Shown here: in pieces, positions 1 through 8,991 of the stretch
Layout: the number at the start of each line of letters is the position of its first letter
Position numbering within the stretch: position 1 is the stretch's first letter
Source: DATBVX01 sp963695985
GTDB lineage: Bacteria; Pseudomonadota; Gammaproteobacteria; Steroidobacterales; Steroidobacteraceae
Length of the DNA: 64,000 nt
Direction: 5' to 3'
Assembly: GCA_963695985.1 (NCBI GenBank)
Contig: CAVOIC010000006.1
Coordinates: forward strand, 1 to 64,000
The notes under the pieces: generated by a model
The model's input: only the letters and a program-made list of their open reading frames with translations
Databases searched by the model: none
Told to the model about the DNA's origin: nothing
Position numbers and translations under genes: made by a program

Positions 1-2408
1 GGCAATGGCAGCGACGGGCCGCCGGCCACCACCGAAATTTCGCCAGCGTCGATGTAGGTATAGTTGAGTAGGACGCCGAAACCATCAAAAGGCACGGGCA
101 GGAATGTGAAGGGCTGCTGATAGCTGACTTCGACGCCTTTGAACGTCGTGTTCGCACCGTTGTCAGGTTGGAAATGAGTGAACTCTATATCCACCGTGCC
201 GCCGCCCTGCGCCAGTTGCACCGTGTGAGTCTCGAGGCTGCTGGTCGAAACGATGAAATTCTTCACGTCCTTATAGAAGACCGCGAGTGACAGCAAGCTC
301 TCCTGGTTAAAATACCATTCCAGCGAAACGTCGAATTGATCCGCGAGGTACGGATCGACATTGGGGTTGCCGGAGGTGATCGTGCGGACATTGGCGTTGA
401 CGACCGTCGTCGGCGTAATTACGCCCAGATCCGGACGGGAAAGGACGCGCGCCGCCGCGAAGCGCGCGACCAAGTCTTCTCTAAGTCCAAAACGCAGATT
501 CAAGCTGGGCAGCCAGTTGTTGTAACTGCGGTCAATTGTCGTTGGCGCAGCTTCCGGTACAAAGGTCACCGCGCCACCCTGGTCGAAGATGATCTGGCTG
601 AAGTCCGGTACGAAGCCAAAGGTCTTTTGATCAGTCCGGACGTAACGCACTCCAATGTTTCCGGACACACGCCCGTCGGCAAGCTTGAAATTGCCGCGGA
701 GATATGCGGCACCTACGTCCTCCTGAACATTCGAAACAGATGTCGGAAAGCTCACCGGAGGAAACAGCCCGACAAGGTCGGAGAGCGGAATGTCCGCGAG
801 CAAAGCGTTTGGATCGGCGGACAGCCAAGTTTTCGGGAAAGATGATCCGCCGCCATAGCCAGACAGATAGCCGGAATCGCCGAATTCACGCATCCACGGC
901 GCACCGTTGAAACTTCCGCCCTCGATGGTCGGGTCGAAGGCTACCCCTAACAACGCCGCGAGATCCCCTGCGCCAACCTGAATGAAGTTGCTTTCCGTCG
1001 AATGCTCACGCTTGCCCCAGCTTGCACCGAATCCGAAAGTCTCCATCCACCCGTGCATGCTGTACTTGACGTCGAACCGCACATCGCGGGTTTCATCCTC
1101 GGTTGGCTCATCGAGCGGACCGTTGAAGCCGATAGCGCGATAGTCGTTCGCGTCGAACTGGTCAAAGCCACGCTGATACGTAAGGTTGGGTATCCCCGCA
1201 GGGTCATTGGTGAAATCGTAGGAAACGCGGGCTCGCCCGATAACTTCGAGCGATAGCGAGGAGATCTTGCGTTTCGACTTGCCATAGGACACTTCGCCAT
1301 CAAGCGTCCAGTCGCCCACGGCGTACGTACCGCCCAAACCCCACGCCCTCAGCTCATCCTCTTCCTGACCAGTTCTTGCGTTGTTGCGATGATCGACGCC
1401 ATCCGAGTCCAGGGAAATCAGCGCGCCGTTTCCATCCTGGGTGCTGGCGACGACCGGCCCGAGATTGTTCGTGAAGCGATGCGAGTTCACCGGGAACAGC
1501 GCGTCAGTGTCGAACTTCGAGAACAGAATGTCCGCGCGTCCTTCGAACGCATCATTTGGACGAAACTGAAGCGAGGCCATCAGGCTCTTGCGCTCACGGT
1601 CTCCCAGGTCCATGCCATAGTTCGACGCATGGTTGAACCGGAAAGTATCGTTGAAGTCACCGTCGACGTTGTAGTCCAGTTGCGGCACTCGGTTCGCTTC
1701 GACGCCATTTTCGAAACCGAAGGCCTCGAATCTCTCCACCTGCAGGTCGCGCTTGCTGTAGTCAATGCCAAATGCAAGACCGAGCCGATCCTCCGCAAAG
1801 GTGTCAGAGAAAAACGCTGAGACGTGGGGCTGGACAGAATCCGGATTGCTTTCGTGGATAGCTTCAGCGTTTACGACTGCTCGGCGACCTTTGATGTCCA
1901 AGGGCTTCGCCGTCAGGACATCAATCGTCGCCGCGATACCGCCATCGAGAGAATCGGCGGTAGGCGACTTAGCGACTTGCAACGCGCTGACAAAGTCTGC
2001 GGAAAGAATGGTGAAGTCGAAATTTCGTGAGCCGCTTGCGGCAGGCAAATATCGGCCGTTGTACAGCAATTGTGTGAATTTTGGATCGAGCCCGCGCACG
2101 CTCACCAACTGTCCCTCGCCCTTGCTCCGCGTTATCTGTACGCCGGTGATACGTTGGAGCGATTCCGCCATGTTCTGCTGCGGGAACTTGCCGATATCTT
2201 CGGCCACGATCGAATCGCTGACGATGTCCGCATCGCGTTTGGCCCCGACGGATTTCGCCAAGCTGTAGCGAATGCCGGTCACCTCGACTCCTTCTATTAC
2301 TGCCTCGCCTGCGGCCGTTCCTTGCGCATGCGCTGACATCGCACTCCATAGCAGTCCTGCTATCACCAGAGCGCTATTGATCAAACCCGCGAGTGTCGAC
2401 TTGTGCAT
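1..2408 (-). CDS. TonB-dependent receptor (C-terminus beyond left edge)
   Basis: Outer-membrane TonB-dependent receptor; about 800 N-terminal residues are present and the frame is still open at base 1. The ATG at 2408 is followed by a signal peptide ending near SAMSAHA-Q, then a short linker with VEVTGIR, and a plug domain with DIGKFPQQNMAESLQRITGV and VSVRGLDPKFTQLLYNGR, which is typical of the large Caulobacter/Xanthomonas-type receptors (TIGR01782-like). Further residues form long alternating barrel strands. Such receptors import complex carbohydrates, siderophores or other large ligands using ExbB/ExbD/TonB energy; the substrate cannot be told here because no partner genes are visible. 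No frameshift was seen in the parts I translated. Confidence 0.93.
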   Translation of the reverse strand, partial: MHKSTLAGLINSALVIAGLLWSAMSAHAQGTAAGEAVIEGVEVTGIRYSLAKSVGAKRDADIVSDSIVAEDIGKFPQQNMAESLQRITGVQITRSKGEGQLVSVRGLDPKFTQLLYNGRYLPAASGSRNFDFTILSADFVSALQVAKSPTADSLDGGIAATIDVLTAKPLDIKGRRAVVNAEAIHESNPDSVQPHVSAFFSDTFAEDRLGLAFGIDYSKRDLQVERFEAFGFENGVEANRVPQLDYNVDGDFNDTFRFNHASNYGMDLGDRERKSLMASLQFRPNDAFEGRADILFSKFDTDALFPVNSHRFTNNLGPVVASTQDGNGALISLDSDGVDHRNNARTGQEEDELRAWGLGGTYAVGDWTLDGEVSYGKSKRKISSLSLEVIGRARVSYDFTNDPAGIPNLTYQRGFDQFDANDYRAIGFNGPLDEPTEDETRDVRFDVKYSMHGWMETFGFGASWGKREHSTESNFIQVGAGDLAALLGVAFDPTIEGGSFNGAPWMREFGDSGYLSGYGGGSSFPKTWLSADPNALLADIPLSDLVGLFPPVSFPTSVSNVQEDVGAAYLRGNFKLADGRVSGNIGVRYVRTDQKTFGFVPDFSQIIFDQGGAVTFVPEAAPTTIDRSYNNWLPSLNLRFGLREDLVARFAAARVLSRPDLGVITPTTVVNANVRTITSGNPNVDPYLADQFDVSLEWYFNQESLLSLAVFYKDVKNFIVSTSSLETHTVQLAQGGGTVDIEFTHFQPDNGANTTFKGVEVSYQQPFTFLPVPFDGFGVLLNYTYIDAGEISVVAGGPSLPL

Positions 2409-3257
2409 ATCCCCCTCCCAGTGCGGGTGCGCCAAAGGCGTACACCCAAGATTTCTGGTCGTGCGGACAAGACAATTTCACCGACTGCCATGTCACACGA
2501 CCAAAACGGTACGTTGTTTTGTCTATAAATACACCTTGCATATATAAAACACAACAACATCTCGGGAGTGAAGCGGACTTCCTGCCTCACGTGCATGCCG
2601 TAGACACCCGGGTTACTCACGGGGCGGGGGCCGAATTGAACTATGTGCGTAAGCCGGTGATCTGGCAGCAGGAGGTCCGCCAGGACTTGAGACATCCGAG
2701 CGCGATGCCGCCACACGTTCATCGGTGGGGCGCGTCTAGGCAGGACAACGCCCAAACGCAAGAATCAAGAGTCAGCGACGAAGAGCGCTCGCGCCGGTAA
2801 CGATAGAGTAGTAAGAGAGTCGATTCCGTCGATTCGCGACCGCGGTGTCCGGCTCTCGGCGAGAATTTTCCGCGAACTACTCCATTAGCGTTCTTGTGGA
2901 GTTGGCTTGAAGCGCCAGAAATGAAACTCGCGACCGATGAGGGGAAGGGATGTTTTGTAGCTCACATCCCCGCCTTGTGGGCGGGGGTCTGAGCGTCAGA
3001 TAAATGTGGTAGCGGGGGCGCGATTCGCTAATTTCCGCAGGCGACGCCCGCTCCTCCGTGCGGCATGCCTTTGAAGCGCGCCCCGGCTCCCAGACTCCCT
3101 GTCTTTGGCCATCCCCAAGGTGCAATTGTGCAAGCGTGCAGGCAGTGGTTTACTTACCTCCCGCCCCGTCGGCCCGACACGAGAACTACGTCCGCCTGGC
3201 GCGGCGCGAGAAACCATTGACTGCACGGTAACGTGCACAACCAAACGAGGTGATGCC
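2409..3257. other. 849-bp gene-poor intergenic region
   Basis: No convincing gene is seen between the divergent receptor and hydrolase. The part next to the receptor (about 2500-2555) is markedly A/T-rich for this genome and is the likely receptor promoter. It contains the near-palindrome AACGGTACGTT (2517-2527), which could be an operator. Further right there is a small inverted repeat ACTCCA/TGGAGT (2879-2884 and 2897-2902) and the GC hairpin at 2968-2986. Reading frames here have no recognisable domain. Confidence 0.5.
2968..2986. terminator. GC-rich hairpin, no T-tract
   Basis: Perfect 7-bp stem CCCCGCC/GGCGGGG with a 5-base loop. It lacks a following T run, so intrinsic termination is doubtful; it may be a structural repeat or a processing hairpin. 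Confidence 0.3.
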
Positions 3258-3947
3258 ATGACTGCAATCGTCCTGGTTCACGGCGGCTTCGTGGACGGAT
3301 CAGGTTGGGAAGGTGTGTATCAAATATTGAAGGAGGATGGTTACAGCGTAAGCGTCGTGCAGAATCCGACGCTATCGTTGGCTGGAGACGTTGCCGTCAC
3401 AAAGCGAGTCCTGGACGCGCAGAGCGACCCGGTCGTTCTCGTCGGCCATTCCTATGGTGGCGCCGTGATCACTGAAGCCGGCAATCACCCAAGCGTCGTA
3501 GGTCTGGTGTATATCGCGGCCTTCGCGCCCGACAAAGGCGAATCAGTGAACTCCCTGATCAAGGATCCGCCTCCGGGCGCGCCCGTGCCGCCGATAGTGG
3601 GACCGCAAGACGGGTTCCTGGCGCTCGATAGGGCAAAGTTCGCTGCCAGTTTCGCGGGTGATGTGCCCAAGGATAAAGCCGCGTTCATGGCTGACTCTCA
3701 AGTGCCCTGGGGAGTTGAGGCGCTCGCCGGGGCGATCACCGAACCGGCGTGGAAGAGCAAACCGAGCTGGTACCTGGTCACCACCGACGACAAGATGATT
3801 CCACCGCCAGCCCAGCGTTTGATGTCGAAGCGCGCGGGTTCTACGGTCGTCGAAGTTGCCGGCAGTCATTCGATCTTTCTCTCGCAGCCCGCCAAAGTGG
3901 CGGCGCTGATTGAACAGGCTGCAAAACAGACAAGCTCGAAAAAGTAG
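3258..3947 (+). CDS. alpha/beta hydrolase
   Basis: 229-residue cytoplasmic alpha/beta-hydrolase of the small esterase-like group (EstC / salicylate-binding-protein-like fold). Visible are the oxyanion HGGF near residue 8, the nucleophile elbow GHSYGG near residue 63, an acid in TTDDKMIPP and the catalytic histidine in GSHSIFLSQP near the C-terminus, so the triad looks complete. The ATG at 3258 is preferred over the longer reading because it is preceded by GAGGTG and starts exactly at the conserved first strand (TAIVLVHGGF). No operon partner; a strong hairpin follows the stop codon. Substrate unknown. Confidence 0.9.
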   Translation: MTAIVLVHGGFVDGSGWEGVYQILKEDGYSVSVVQNPTLSLAGDVAVTKRVLDAQSDPVVLVGHSYGGAVITEAGNHPSVVGLVYIAAFAPDKGESVNSLIKDPPPGAPVPPIVGPQDGFLALDRAKFAASFAGDVPKDKAAFMADSQVPWGVEALAGAITEPAWKSKPSWYLVTTDDKMIPPPAQRLMSKRAGSTVVEVAGSHSIFLSQPAKVAALIEQAAKQTSSKK

Positions 3948-3958
3948 TTCGATTGCAA

Positions 3959-3986
3959 GGCCCCGGCATCGTAAGGTGTCGGGGCC
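3959..3986 (+). terminator. 12-bp stem hairpin after hydrolase gene
   Basis: Arms 3959-3970 and 3975-3986 pair over 12 positions (two G-T wobbles) around the tetraloop GTAA, starting 12 bases after the hydrolase stop. No T-tract follows, so it may act as a 3'-end stabiliser or a Rho-assisted end rather than a classic terminator. Confidence 0.5.
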
Positions 3987-4006
3987 CGGTCGCCTCGACC
4001 GGCACC

Positions 4007-4072
4007 ATGGTGCAATTGCTCGGGCTCGACGCCTCTGGTGGGATCACGTTAAAGGCGGCCATTTCGCGGCGT
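4007..4072 (+). pseudogene. possible IS110/IS1111 transposase N-terminal remnant
   Basis: A 22-codon stretch reads TMVQLLGLDASGGITLKAAI, which resembles the start of IS1111-group IS110 transposases (pattern xVFQLHGVDASGxVVLRRxLxR). Nothing else of the transposase is recognisable in any frame on either side, so if real it is a short relic. Similarity is by eye only and could be chance. Confidence 0.2.
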
Positions 4073-4217
4073 GGGAACAGCCGGACCTTTTGGTGTCGGA
4101 TCTGCGCGCTTCGTCTAAGTCGTTACGGTAGTTCGGGGGTAGTGAGGTGGATGGCGCGTCACCATGCGCGTCATCCACCGCCTGTGTGTGCATTAACCAG
4201 ATGAGGGAGCTGCAGCA

Positions 4218-4505
4218 ATGAAGGGCAAAAGCATGCTGATCAGTGTGAGTATTGCGGTATTGCTGGCCGTCTTGGCCACCGGGGCTGCGATTTCCGCCCA
4301 GGACAAGTACACCGTCAAAGTACCGAATGGGCTCGCATTCTCTGAGTTCAGGGGATACGAAAGCTGGGAGACGATTTCCGTGAGTCACAACGGACCGGTG
4401 CTCGCTGTGATTCTCGGGAATCCGGCAATGATCAAAGCCTACAAGGCCGGCATCCCCGGCAACGGCAAGCCTTTCCCCGACGGCTCCAAGATGGCGAAAG
4501 TCCAT
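4218..4505 (+). pseudogene. cytochrome P460-like gene, truncated 3' and fused to foreign sequence
   Basis: Starts at ATG 4218 with GGGAGCTGCAGC upstream. It encodes a signal peptide (about 28 residues, ending near AAISAQ) and then the conserved beginning of a cytochrome P460 domain (VPNGLAFSEFRGYESW, ILGNPAMIKAYKAGIPGNGK, FPDGSKMAKVH). P460 proteins are periplasmic heme proteins of about 180 residues with a CxxCH near the C-terminus; here the match stops at AKVH around 4505 and the heme motif is absent. The frame continues into unrelated codons to a stop at 4574. Downstream sequence in another frame is the end of a different gene, so this is a deletion or recombination chimera. Confidence 0.75.
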
Positions 4506-4735
4506 TCCGCTTCGGCGATCTCAAGAGCATCGATCAGCCCACGCTCGTCGTCAACGGCATCCACGACGAAATGATCCCCGTCTCGAACTCATATCGGTTG
4601 GCCGAGAACCTTCCGAACGCCGTACTTCTCGCGTACCCGGACTCCGGACACGGCTCCCTCTTCCAGTTTCACGACTCCTTCACCCGGCACGCGGCGGCAT
4701 TCCTCGCGTCGGACTCGCCATTCGCACCCTACTAA
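4505..4735 (+). pseudogene. C-terminal fragment of an alpha/beta hydrolase
   Basis: In the frame starting at 4505 the sequence reads FRFGDLKSIDQPTLVVNG, then HDEMIPVSNSYRLAENLPNA and YPDSGHGSLFQFHDSFTRHA, ending in TAA at 4733-4735. This is the last 75 or so residues of an alpha/beta hydrolase: the acid (GIHDEMIP) and histidine (DSGHGSLFQ) of the triad are there, but the nucleophile half is missing. It is joined directly to the truncated P460 gene within about ten bases, with no start codon of its own. Confidence 0.8.
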
Positions 4736-4740
4736 CGCGC

Positions 4741-5898
4741 TCACGCGCCGAGCGCCCGCGGGAGTGCGGCGAGGAACCGGTCGACCTCCCGATGCACTCC
4801 GATGGTGACGCGCGCCCACGTGTCGTAGCCGTCGAAGTGCCGACCGACCTTGATGCCCTCGGCGAGCATGCGTTCCTGGAACCGCTTCAGGGGCCCACCG
4901 GTATCGAAGAACACGAAGTTGCCCTGCGCATTGGTTCGCTGCAGCCCCATCCGATCGAGCGTCGCGTGCACGCGCTCGCGGTCGCCGACGAGTGCGGCAC
5001 GTGTCGTCTTGAGGAACGCATGGTCATTGAAGCTCGCGATCGCGGCTGAAAGTCCCGTCGTGTTCGGCCAGGTGAGTGAAAGCGCGGCGAAGCGCGGCGC
5101 GAGCGCCGCGGGCGTGATCGCGTACCCGATCCGAAGTCCTGCGAGCCCGTGGAGCTTCGAGAACGTCCGCAACACGATCACGTTGGGGACGTCTTTGACG
5201 AGCCCCGCGACCGTCGCGACACCCGGTTGATCGACGAAATCGATGTAGGCCTCGTCGACGATCACGGTGCAGTTCGCGGGCACCGACCGGATGAAAGTCT
5301 CGAGCGCGTCGCGCGTGACCGCGGTCCCGGTCGGGTTGTTGGGATTGCAGACGTAGACCAGGCGCGTGAGCTCCGTCACCGCTGCGCGCATTGCCGGAAG
5401 ATCGTGGCGATGATTGGCGTCCGGCGCGACCCAGTGCACTTTGAGGCCGAGTCTCTCGGCGAACACCGGCAGCTCTTCATAGGTCGGTCGTGAGGCAACG
5501 AGTTCGCTGCCGGAGGCTGTCGTCATGCCGAGGAGCCCCGCCATCTTGAGCAATTCACCCGACCCCGTGCCGATCACGATCTGGGAGACCGCAACGCCTT
5601 CGTGTGCGGCGAGCTGATCCGCTAACGTCGCGATCGTCGCCTCGGCATAACGCGGCGCCTCGCCGACGCTCGCGAGAATCGCCTGACGGGCGGCCGGGGA
5701 AGGACCGTAGGGATTCTCGTTACCGTCGAGCCGAATCAAGATCGGCCTGCCCGCCGAGGCGCTCGGTGCTGCGGCGAGGATGTTCCGAGGGAGCGGCGCC
5801 AGGAAGGCGGCCGCGCCGATCAGTGCATGGCGGCGTGTCAGACGCGACGGGGTGAATAAGGCCGGGTCGTCAACAACGGAACGCAGGGCAGCGCTCAT
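4741..5898 (-). CDS. Tat-signal HisC-like aminotransferase (fold type I)
   Basis: 385-residue PLP-dependent aminotransferase related to histidinol-phosphate aminotransferase. ATG 5898 has GAGGAG just upstream; a longer in-frame reading exists but would place a twin-arginine signal (LTRRHALIGAAAFLAP, residues 21-36) internally. After it come the LDGNENPYGPSP substrate/cofactor motif, NPNNPTG, the Asp-Tyr pair in VDEAYIDF, and the PLP lysine in RTFSKLHGLAGLRIG. A HisC-like enzyme with a Tat leader is probably exported with its cofactor, and its substrate is unlikely to be histidinol phosphate; no his genes are near. Confidence 0.88.
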   Translation of the reverse strand: MSAALRSVVDDPALFTPSRLTRRHALIGAAAFLAPLPRNILAAAPSASAGRPILIRLDGNENPYGPSPAARQAILASVGEAPRYAEATIATLADQLAAHEGVAVSQIVIGTGSGELLKMAGLLGMTTASGSELVASRPTYEELPVFAERLGLKVHWVAPDANHRHDLPAMRAAVTELTRLVYVCNPNNPTGTAVTRDALETFIRSVPANCTVIVDEAYIDFVDQPGVATVAGLVKDVPNVIVLRTFSKLHGLAGLRIGYAITPAALAPRFAALSLTWPNTTGLSAAIASFNDHAFLKTTRAALVGDRERVHATLDRMGLQRTNAQGNFVFFDTGGPLKRFQERMLAEGIKVGRHFDGYDTWARVTIGVHREVDRFLAALPRALGA

Positions 5899-5959
5899 GG
5901 GCGTCTCCTCGGAGGATGCCGGGACGCTACCACGCCGCGCTATCGGCGGGAACAAACCC

Positions 5960-6560
5960 TTACGGACGCCGCCACACCAGCGTGCGATTGTTCGCCGGCA
6001 TCGCGCAGTCCTCGACCAGCGTGAGGCCGATCGAGCGCGCGAGCGCGTCAACGGCCTCGAAATCGCGGATGCCCATGTGCGCCGCGCGGTCCTTCAGGGT
6101 GGCGTCGAATGAGGCATTGCTCGGGCTGGTGAAGCGGCCGCCGTAGTTGAACGGGCCGTAGATCGCAAGCACGGCATCGGCAGTGAGCGCGCCATCGAGC
6201 TTACCGAACAACGTCTGCACCTCGCTCCAGCTCATGATGTGCAGCGTGTTGGCGGAGAAGACGGCGTCGTAGCGCGTCTGCGGCCACTTGCCATTGACGT
6301 CGAGGAGGAGCGGCGCGAGGAGGTTCGGCAGGCGCGCCTCCTCGAGCCACGTGCGGATGCCGGGAAGATTCTCAGCCACATCCGAGGTCTGCCAGGTGAG
6401 ATGCGGCAGCGCCGCCGCGAAGTACACGCGCGTGCTGCCCGGTGCCGCTGCCGATCTCGAGCACGTGGCGCCGATCCGCGAAGTGACGCCGTAAGACTGC
6501 GAGGATCGGATCGCGGTTGCGATCGCAGGCTGGGGCGTGCGGCTTGGTGGGCTGAACCAT
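5960..6560 (-). CDS. DUF938 SAM-dependent methyltransferase, frameshifted
   Basis: About 200-residue methyltransferase-like protein of family DUF938. The N-terminal part (ACDRNRDPIL, then VLEIGSGTGQHA, the SAM-binding loop) is in one frame from ATG 6560. The rest (YFAAALPHLTWQTSD, FSANTLHIMSW, YGPFNYGGRFTSPSNASFD, IRDFEAVDALA) is in another. The two join perfectly if one C is removed near 6426-6433 (GCGCGTG versus GCGGTG), so a single-base insertion explains the break. The first-frame product alone would be about 64 residues. Confidence 0.82.
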
Positions 6561-6578
6561 AGGCACTGGAATTCGGGG

Positions 6579-7355
6579 TTACGTCGCAGAAGCGTCGAGG
6601 ATCTTGAGCATGCGCTTGAGCGCGAAGTGTCGGTAACTGTCGAGCGCGAGCGCCTGCACTTCCTGCCAATCGCAATGTTTCGTCACGTCGAGAGCGATCC
6701 AGCCGTTGTGTCCCATGTACGCCGGTACCTCATAGCGCTCATCGGCGGTCAGGAGTCCCTGCCGGTCCACGCCAACCCAGAAGGCGATACGTAGCCGACC
6801 GGCCTGATGATACGCGCACGCGAAGGTCTTCTTGCCCGCACGCCACACCGGCGAACCGAACTGCAGCGCTTCGGAGCCTTCCGGCAGCGCCAGACAGATC
6901 TTGCGCAGGGATTTCAGCACGCTCTGCGCGCGCTTGGAGCTCATCGGATCCACTTCGGTGGGATCGAGCGCGGCGGTGGGCGGCTCGATCTCGATCGTCT
7001 TACCAATCGCCGCCGCGAGCGGCGGCGGCGCGACCTTCTCGTACGCCTCGCGCACCAGCGCCGCGATGCGCTTCCACGAGAGTCCCTTGTCGAGGTGCAC
7101 GCCGAGCCAGCCGCGCGGACCGACGTAGGGCGGGACGAAGAAATACTTCGGCTCGGTCCCGACGCGTTGCTCCTGCGCCCCGGCAGGCGCGTTCAACCAG
7201 AGCGCGATGCGTCCGTCGCCGTGATGATTGACGACGTAGGTGGCGAAGGTCTTGCCGCGCACGCGAAAGTTCGGCGAGCCGTGCGACAGAAATTCCTCGG
7301 CCTGCGGAAACGACCGGCACACTTCGCGCACCGCCTGGCTGATGTCCCTGGCCAT
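6579..7355 (-). CDS. tandem MmcQ/YjbR-like protein
   Basis: 258-residue protein built of two consecutive YjbR/MmcQ domains. Repeat 1 (about residues 5-105) has FLSHGSPNFRVRGKTFATY and VPPYVGPRGWLGVHLD; repeat 2 (about 150-250) has ALQFGSPVWRAGKKTFACAY and VPAYMGHNGWIALDV. YjbR proteins are single-domain DNA-binding-like folds (about 115 residues) of unknown role; a head-to-tail duplication is less usual. ATG 7355 fits the domain start; the frame stays open further upstream only as a shadow of the MFS gene. Lies 14 bases after that MFS gene and may be co-transcribed with it. Confidence 0.85.
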   Translation of the reverse strand: MARDISQAVREVCRSFPQAEEFLSHGSPNFRVRGKTFATYVVNHHGDGRIALWLNAPAGAQEQRVGTEPKYFFVPPYVGPRGWLGVHLDKGLSWKRIAALVREAYEKVAPPPLAAAIGKTIEIEPPTAALDPTEVDPMSSKRAQSVLKSLRKICLALPEGSEALQFGSPVWRAGKKTFACAYHQAGRLRIAFWVGVDRQGLLTADERYEVPAYMGHNGWIALDVTKHCDWQEVQALALDSYRHFALKRMLKILDASAT

Positions 7356-7369
7356 GACTCGCGGGTTCT

Positions 7370-8665
7370 TCAGGCGTCGAGCTGGCGCGCGCTGCTGCAC
7401 ACGAAGTAGAACAGCGCGCCCACGACGCACACGACGGCGGTCAACAGAAAAGCACTCGAGTACGTCCCGGTGGTGTCGATGAGCCAGCCGGTGATGGCAA
7501 CGCCGGCGATTCCGGGAATCGTCGCAACAGTATTGCTGATGCCGGCGAGCACGGCGGCGTGCCGGGGTGCGACGTCCATCCAGTTCGCAGGGAACCCGGA
7601 CCATGCGATACCCAGCGTCGCGGTTGCGGCACAAACGAGCGCGAGCGCCGTCGTCGGCGCGTGAACGTCGCGAAGCAGCAGCAGGAACAAGGCGAATCCG
7701 ATGAGCCCGGCACCGATGCTCAGGCGCCGCATCAGCAGTACCGGTGCGCCTCTGGCAATTATCTTGTCCGCCATGATCGCCCACAGGTTCGAGGTGATGA
7801 AAGCCGCAAGCCAGGGCGCCGCCGCGAAGAGCCCCGCATTGGAGATGCTGAGACCGAGTGCCTCGCGGAAGTAACTCGGCAGCCAGGACAAGAGCAGATA
7901 AAGTCCCCAGTTGTTGCAGAAGTGAGTGACGAATATCGCCCACACCGCCGGCGCCGTCAGAAAAGTGCGCCAGGGAATCTTCGGTGATGACCGGGTCTCA
8001 TTCTCTCGCGCCCGCAGCAGGGCCAGCTCCTCACGCGCCACGTGCGGATCGGATGCCGGATCATCGGTAATTCTTGCCTGCCACGCAGTAACCCACACGA
8101 GACCGATCGCGCCGAAAACATAGAAGGCCATCGGCCAGTTCCAATGCGCAATGATCCAGCCGGTGCCGATGAACCCAACCACCTGGCCGAGTGGAACACC
8201 ACTCAGGAAGCGCACACCCGCTCGCGAGCGCTCGGCCTGCGGGACCCAGTGCGTGAATAAGGCAAACGTGGCCGGCAGTACCGCCGCCTCGCCGACGCCG
8301 AGCCCGATTCTCACCGCGATCAGAACCGCCATGGAATGCAGCGCTGCCCACGGGGTAAGAATGGTAAAGAGCGACCAGATGATCACGGCCGCCGCCATGA
8401 CGCGCTTGCCGCCGAAGCGACTGGCAAGCCAGCCGCTCGGGATCATGAACAGCATGTAGCCGATGAAGAACGCAGAGAGAACGAATCCCTTGGTAGTCTG
8501 CGACCAGCCGAGCTGCTCGCGCATCGCGACCGCCGCCACCGAGATGTTGACCCGGTCCGTGTAGGCGATAAAGAGCGCCAGGAAGCACATCAGGAGCACG
8601 GTGTGGCGTCGCCCCCAGGAGGCTGCACCCGTTGAATTCCCGCCGGCCTTGTTGCTTGGGTTCAA
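7370..8665 (-). CDS. MFS transporter, anion:cation symporter (ACS) type
   Basis: 431-residue inner-membrane major-facilitator transporter with 12 predicted helices. The first helix FIAYTDRVNISVAAVAM and the loop GWLASRFGGKRVMA are typical of the ACS family, which takes up organic anions such as hexuronates, phthalate or tartrate. The TTG at 8665 is used because no ATG or GTG lies between it and helix 1 in a better place; no clear ribosome-binding site is seen, so the start is uncertain. The tandem YjbR gene follows. Confidence 0.88.
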   Translation of the reverse strand: MNPSNKAGGNSTGAASWGRRHTVLLMCFLALFIAYTDRVNISVAAVAMREQLGWSQTTKGFVLSAFFIGYMLFMIPSGWLASRFGGKRVMAAAVIIWSLFTILTPWAALHSMAVLIAVRIGLGVGEAAVLPATFALFTHWVPQAERSRAGVRFLSGVPLGQVVGFIGTGWIIAHWNWPMAFYVFGAIGLVWVTAWQARITDDPASDPHVAREELALLRARENETRSSPKIPWRTFLTAPAVWAIFVTHFCNNWGLYLLLSWLPSYFREALGLSISNAGLFAAAPWLAAFITSNLWAIMADKIIARGAPVLLMRRLSIGAGLIGFALFLLLLRDVHAPTTALALVCAATATLGIAWSGFPANWMDVAPRHAAVLAGISNTVATIPGIAGVAITGWLIDTTGTYSSAFLLTAVVCVVGALFYFVCSSARQLDA

Positions 8666-8683
8666 TCGAAGCTGCGTTAGCTG

Positions 8684-8839
8684 CTAGCCCCTCGTCAGGG
8701 CCGGCAGGATGATGTTGGGAACGAAGTCGGCCAGGAAGTGCGCAATCATGATCGGCAGGCTGAGCAGCGCCAGGCCAAGGCCCACCAGGGTCCAAACGCG
8801 CGATGATTCTTCTTGTTGACTCGCCACGTCGTCTCCCAT
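8684..8839 (-). CDS. small single-helix membrane protein, 51 residues
   Basis: From ATG 8839: a short polar head (MGDDVASQQEESS), one hydrophobic segment (WTLVGLGLALLSLPIMIAHF) and a short tail ending LPALTRG. Immediately upstream of the MFS gene on the same strand with an 18-base gap, so it could be an accessory peptide. No clear ribosome-binding site and no family recognised. Confidence 0.4.
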   Translation of the reverse strand: MGDDVASQQEESSRVWTLVGLGLALLSLPIMIAHFLADFVPNIILPALTRG

Positions 8840-8991
8840 CGGAGGTCGCGTAGCGACATTCTGGCACATCCACCGGACATCAGGCTGCCAGGAAGCGCGC
8901 GAGAAGATGAAGCAGGAGCGCCAGGCACGCAAGGCCAACCCCGGCACTTGATGTTAAGGGTTCAGCCGACGGCGCCGGCGAGTCGTCGTGC

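Noticed and set aside
2381..2800. Overlapping 126- and 135-codon frames upstream of the receptor
   Set aside because: They oppose each other, have no domain or ribosome-binding site and cover the A/T-rich promoter area.
6579..7943. Longer 454-codon version of the YjbR protein
   Set aside because: The extra N-terminal 196 codons are the MFS gene read in another frame; homology starts at ATG 7355.
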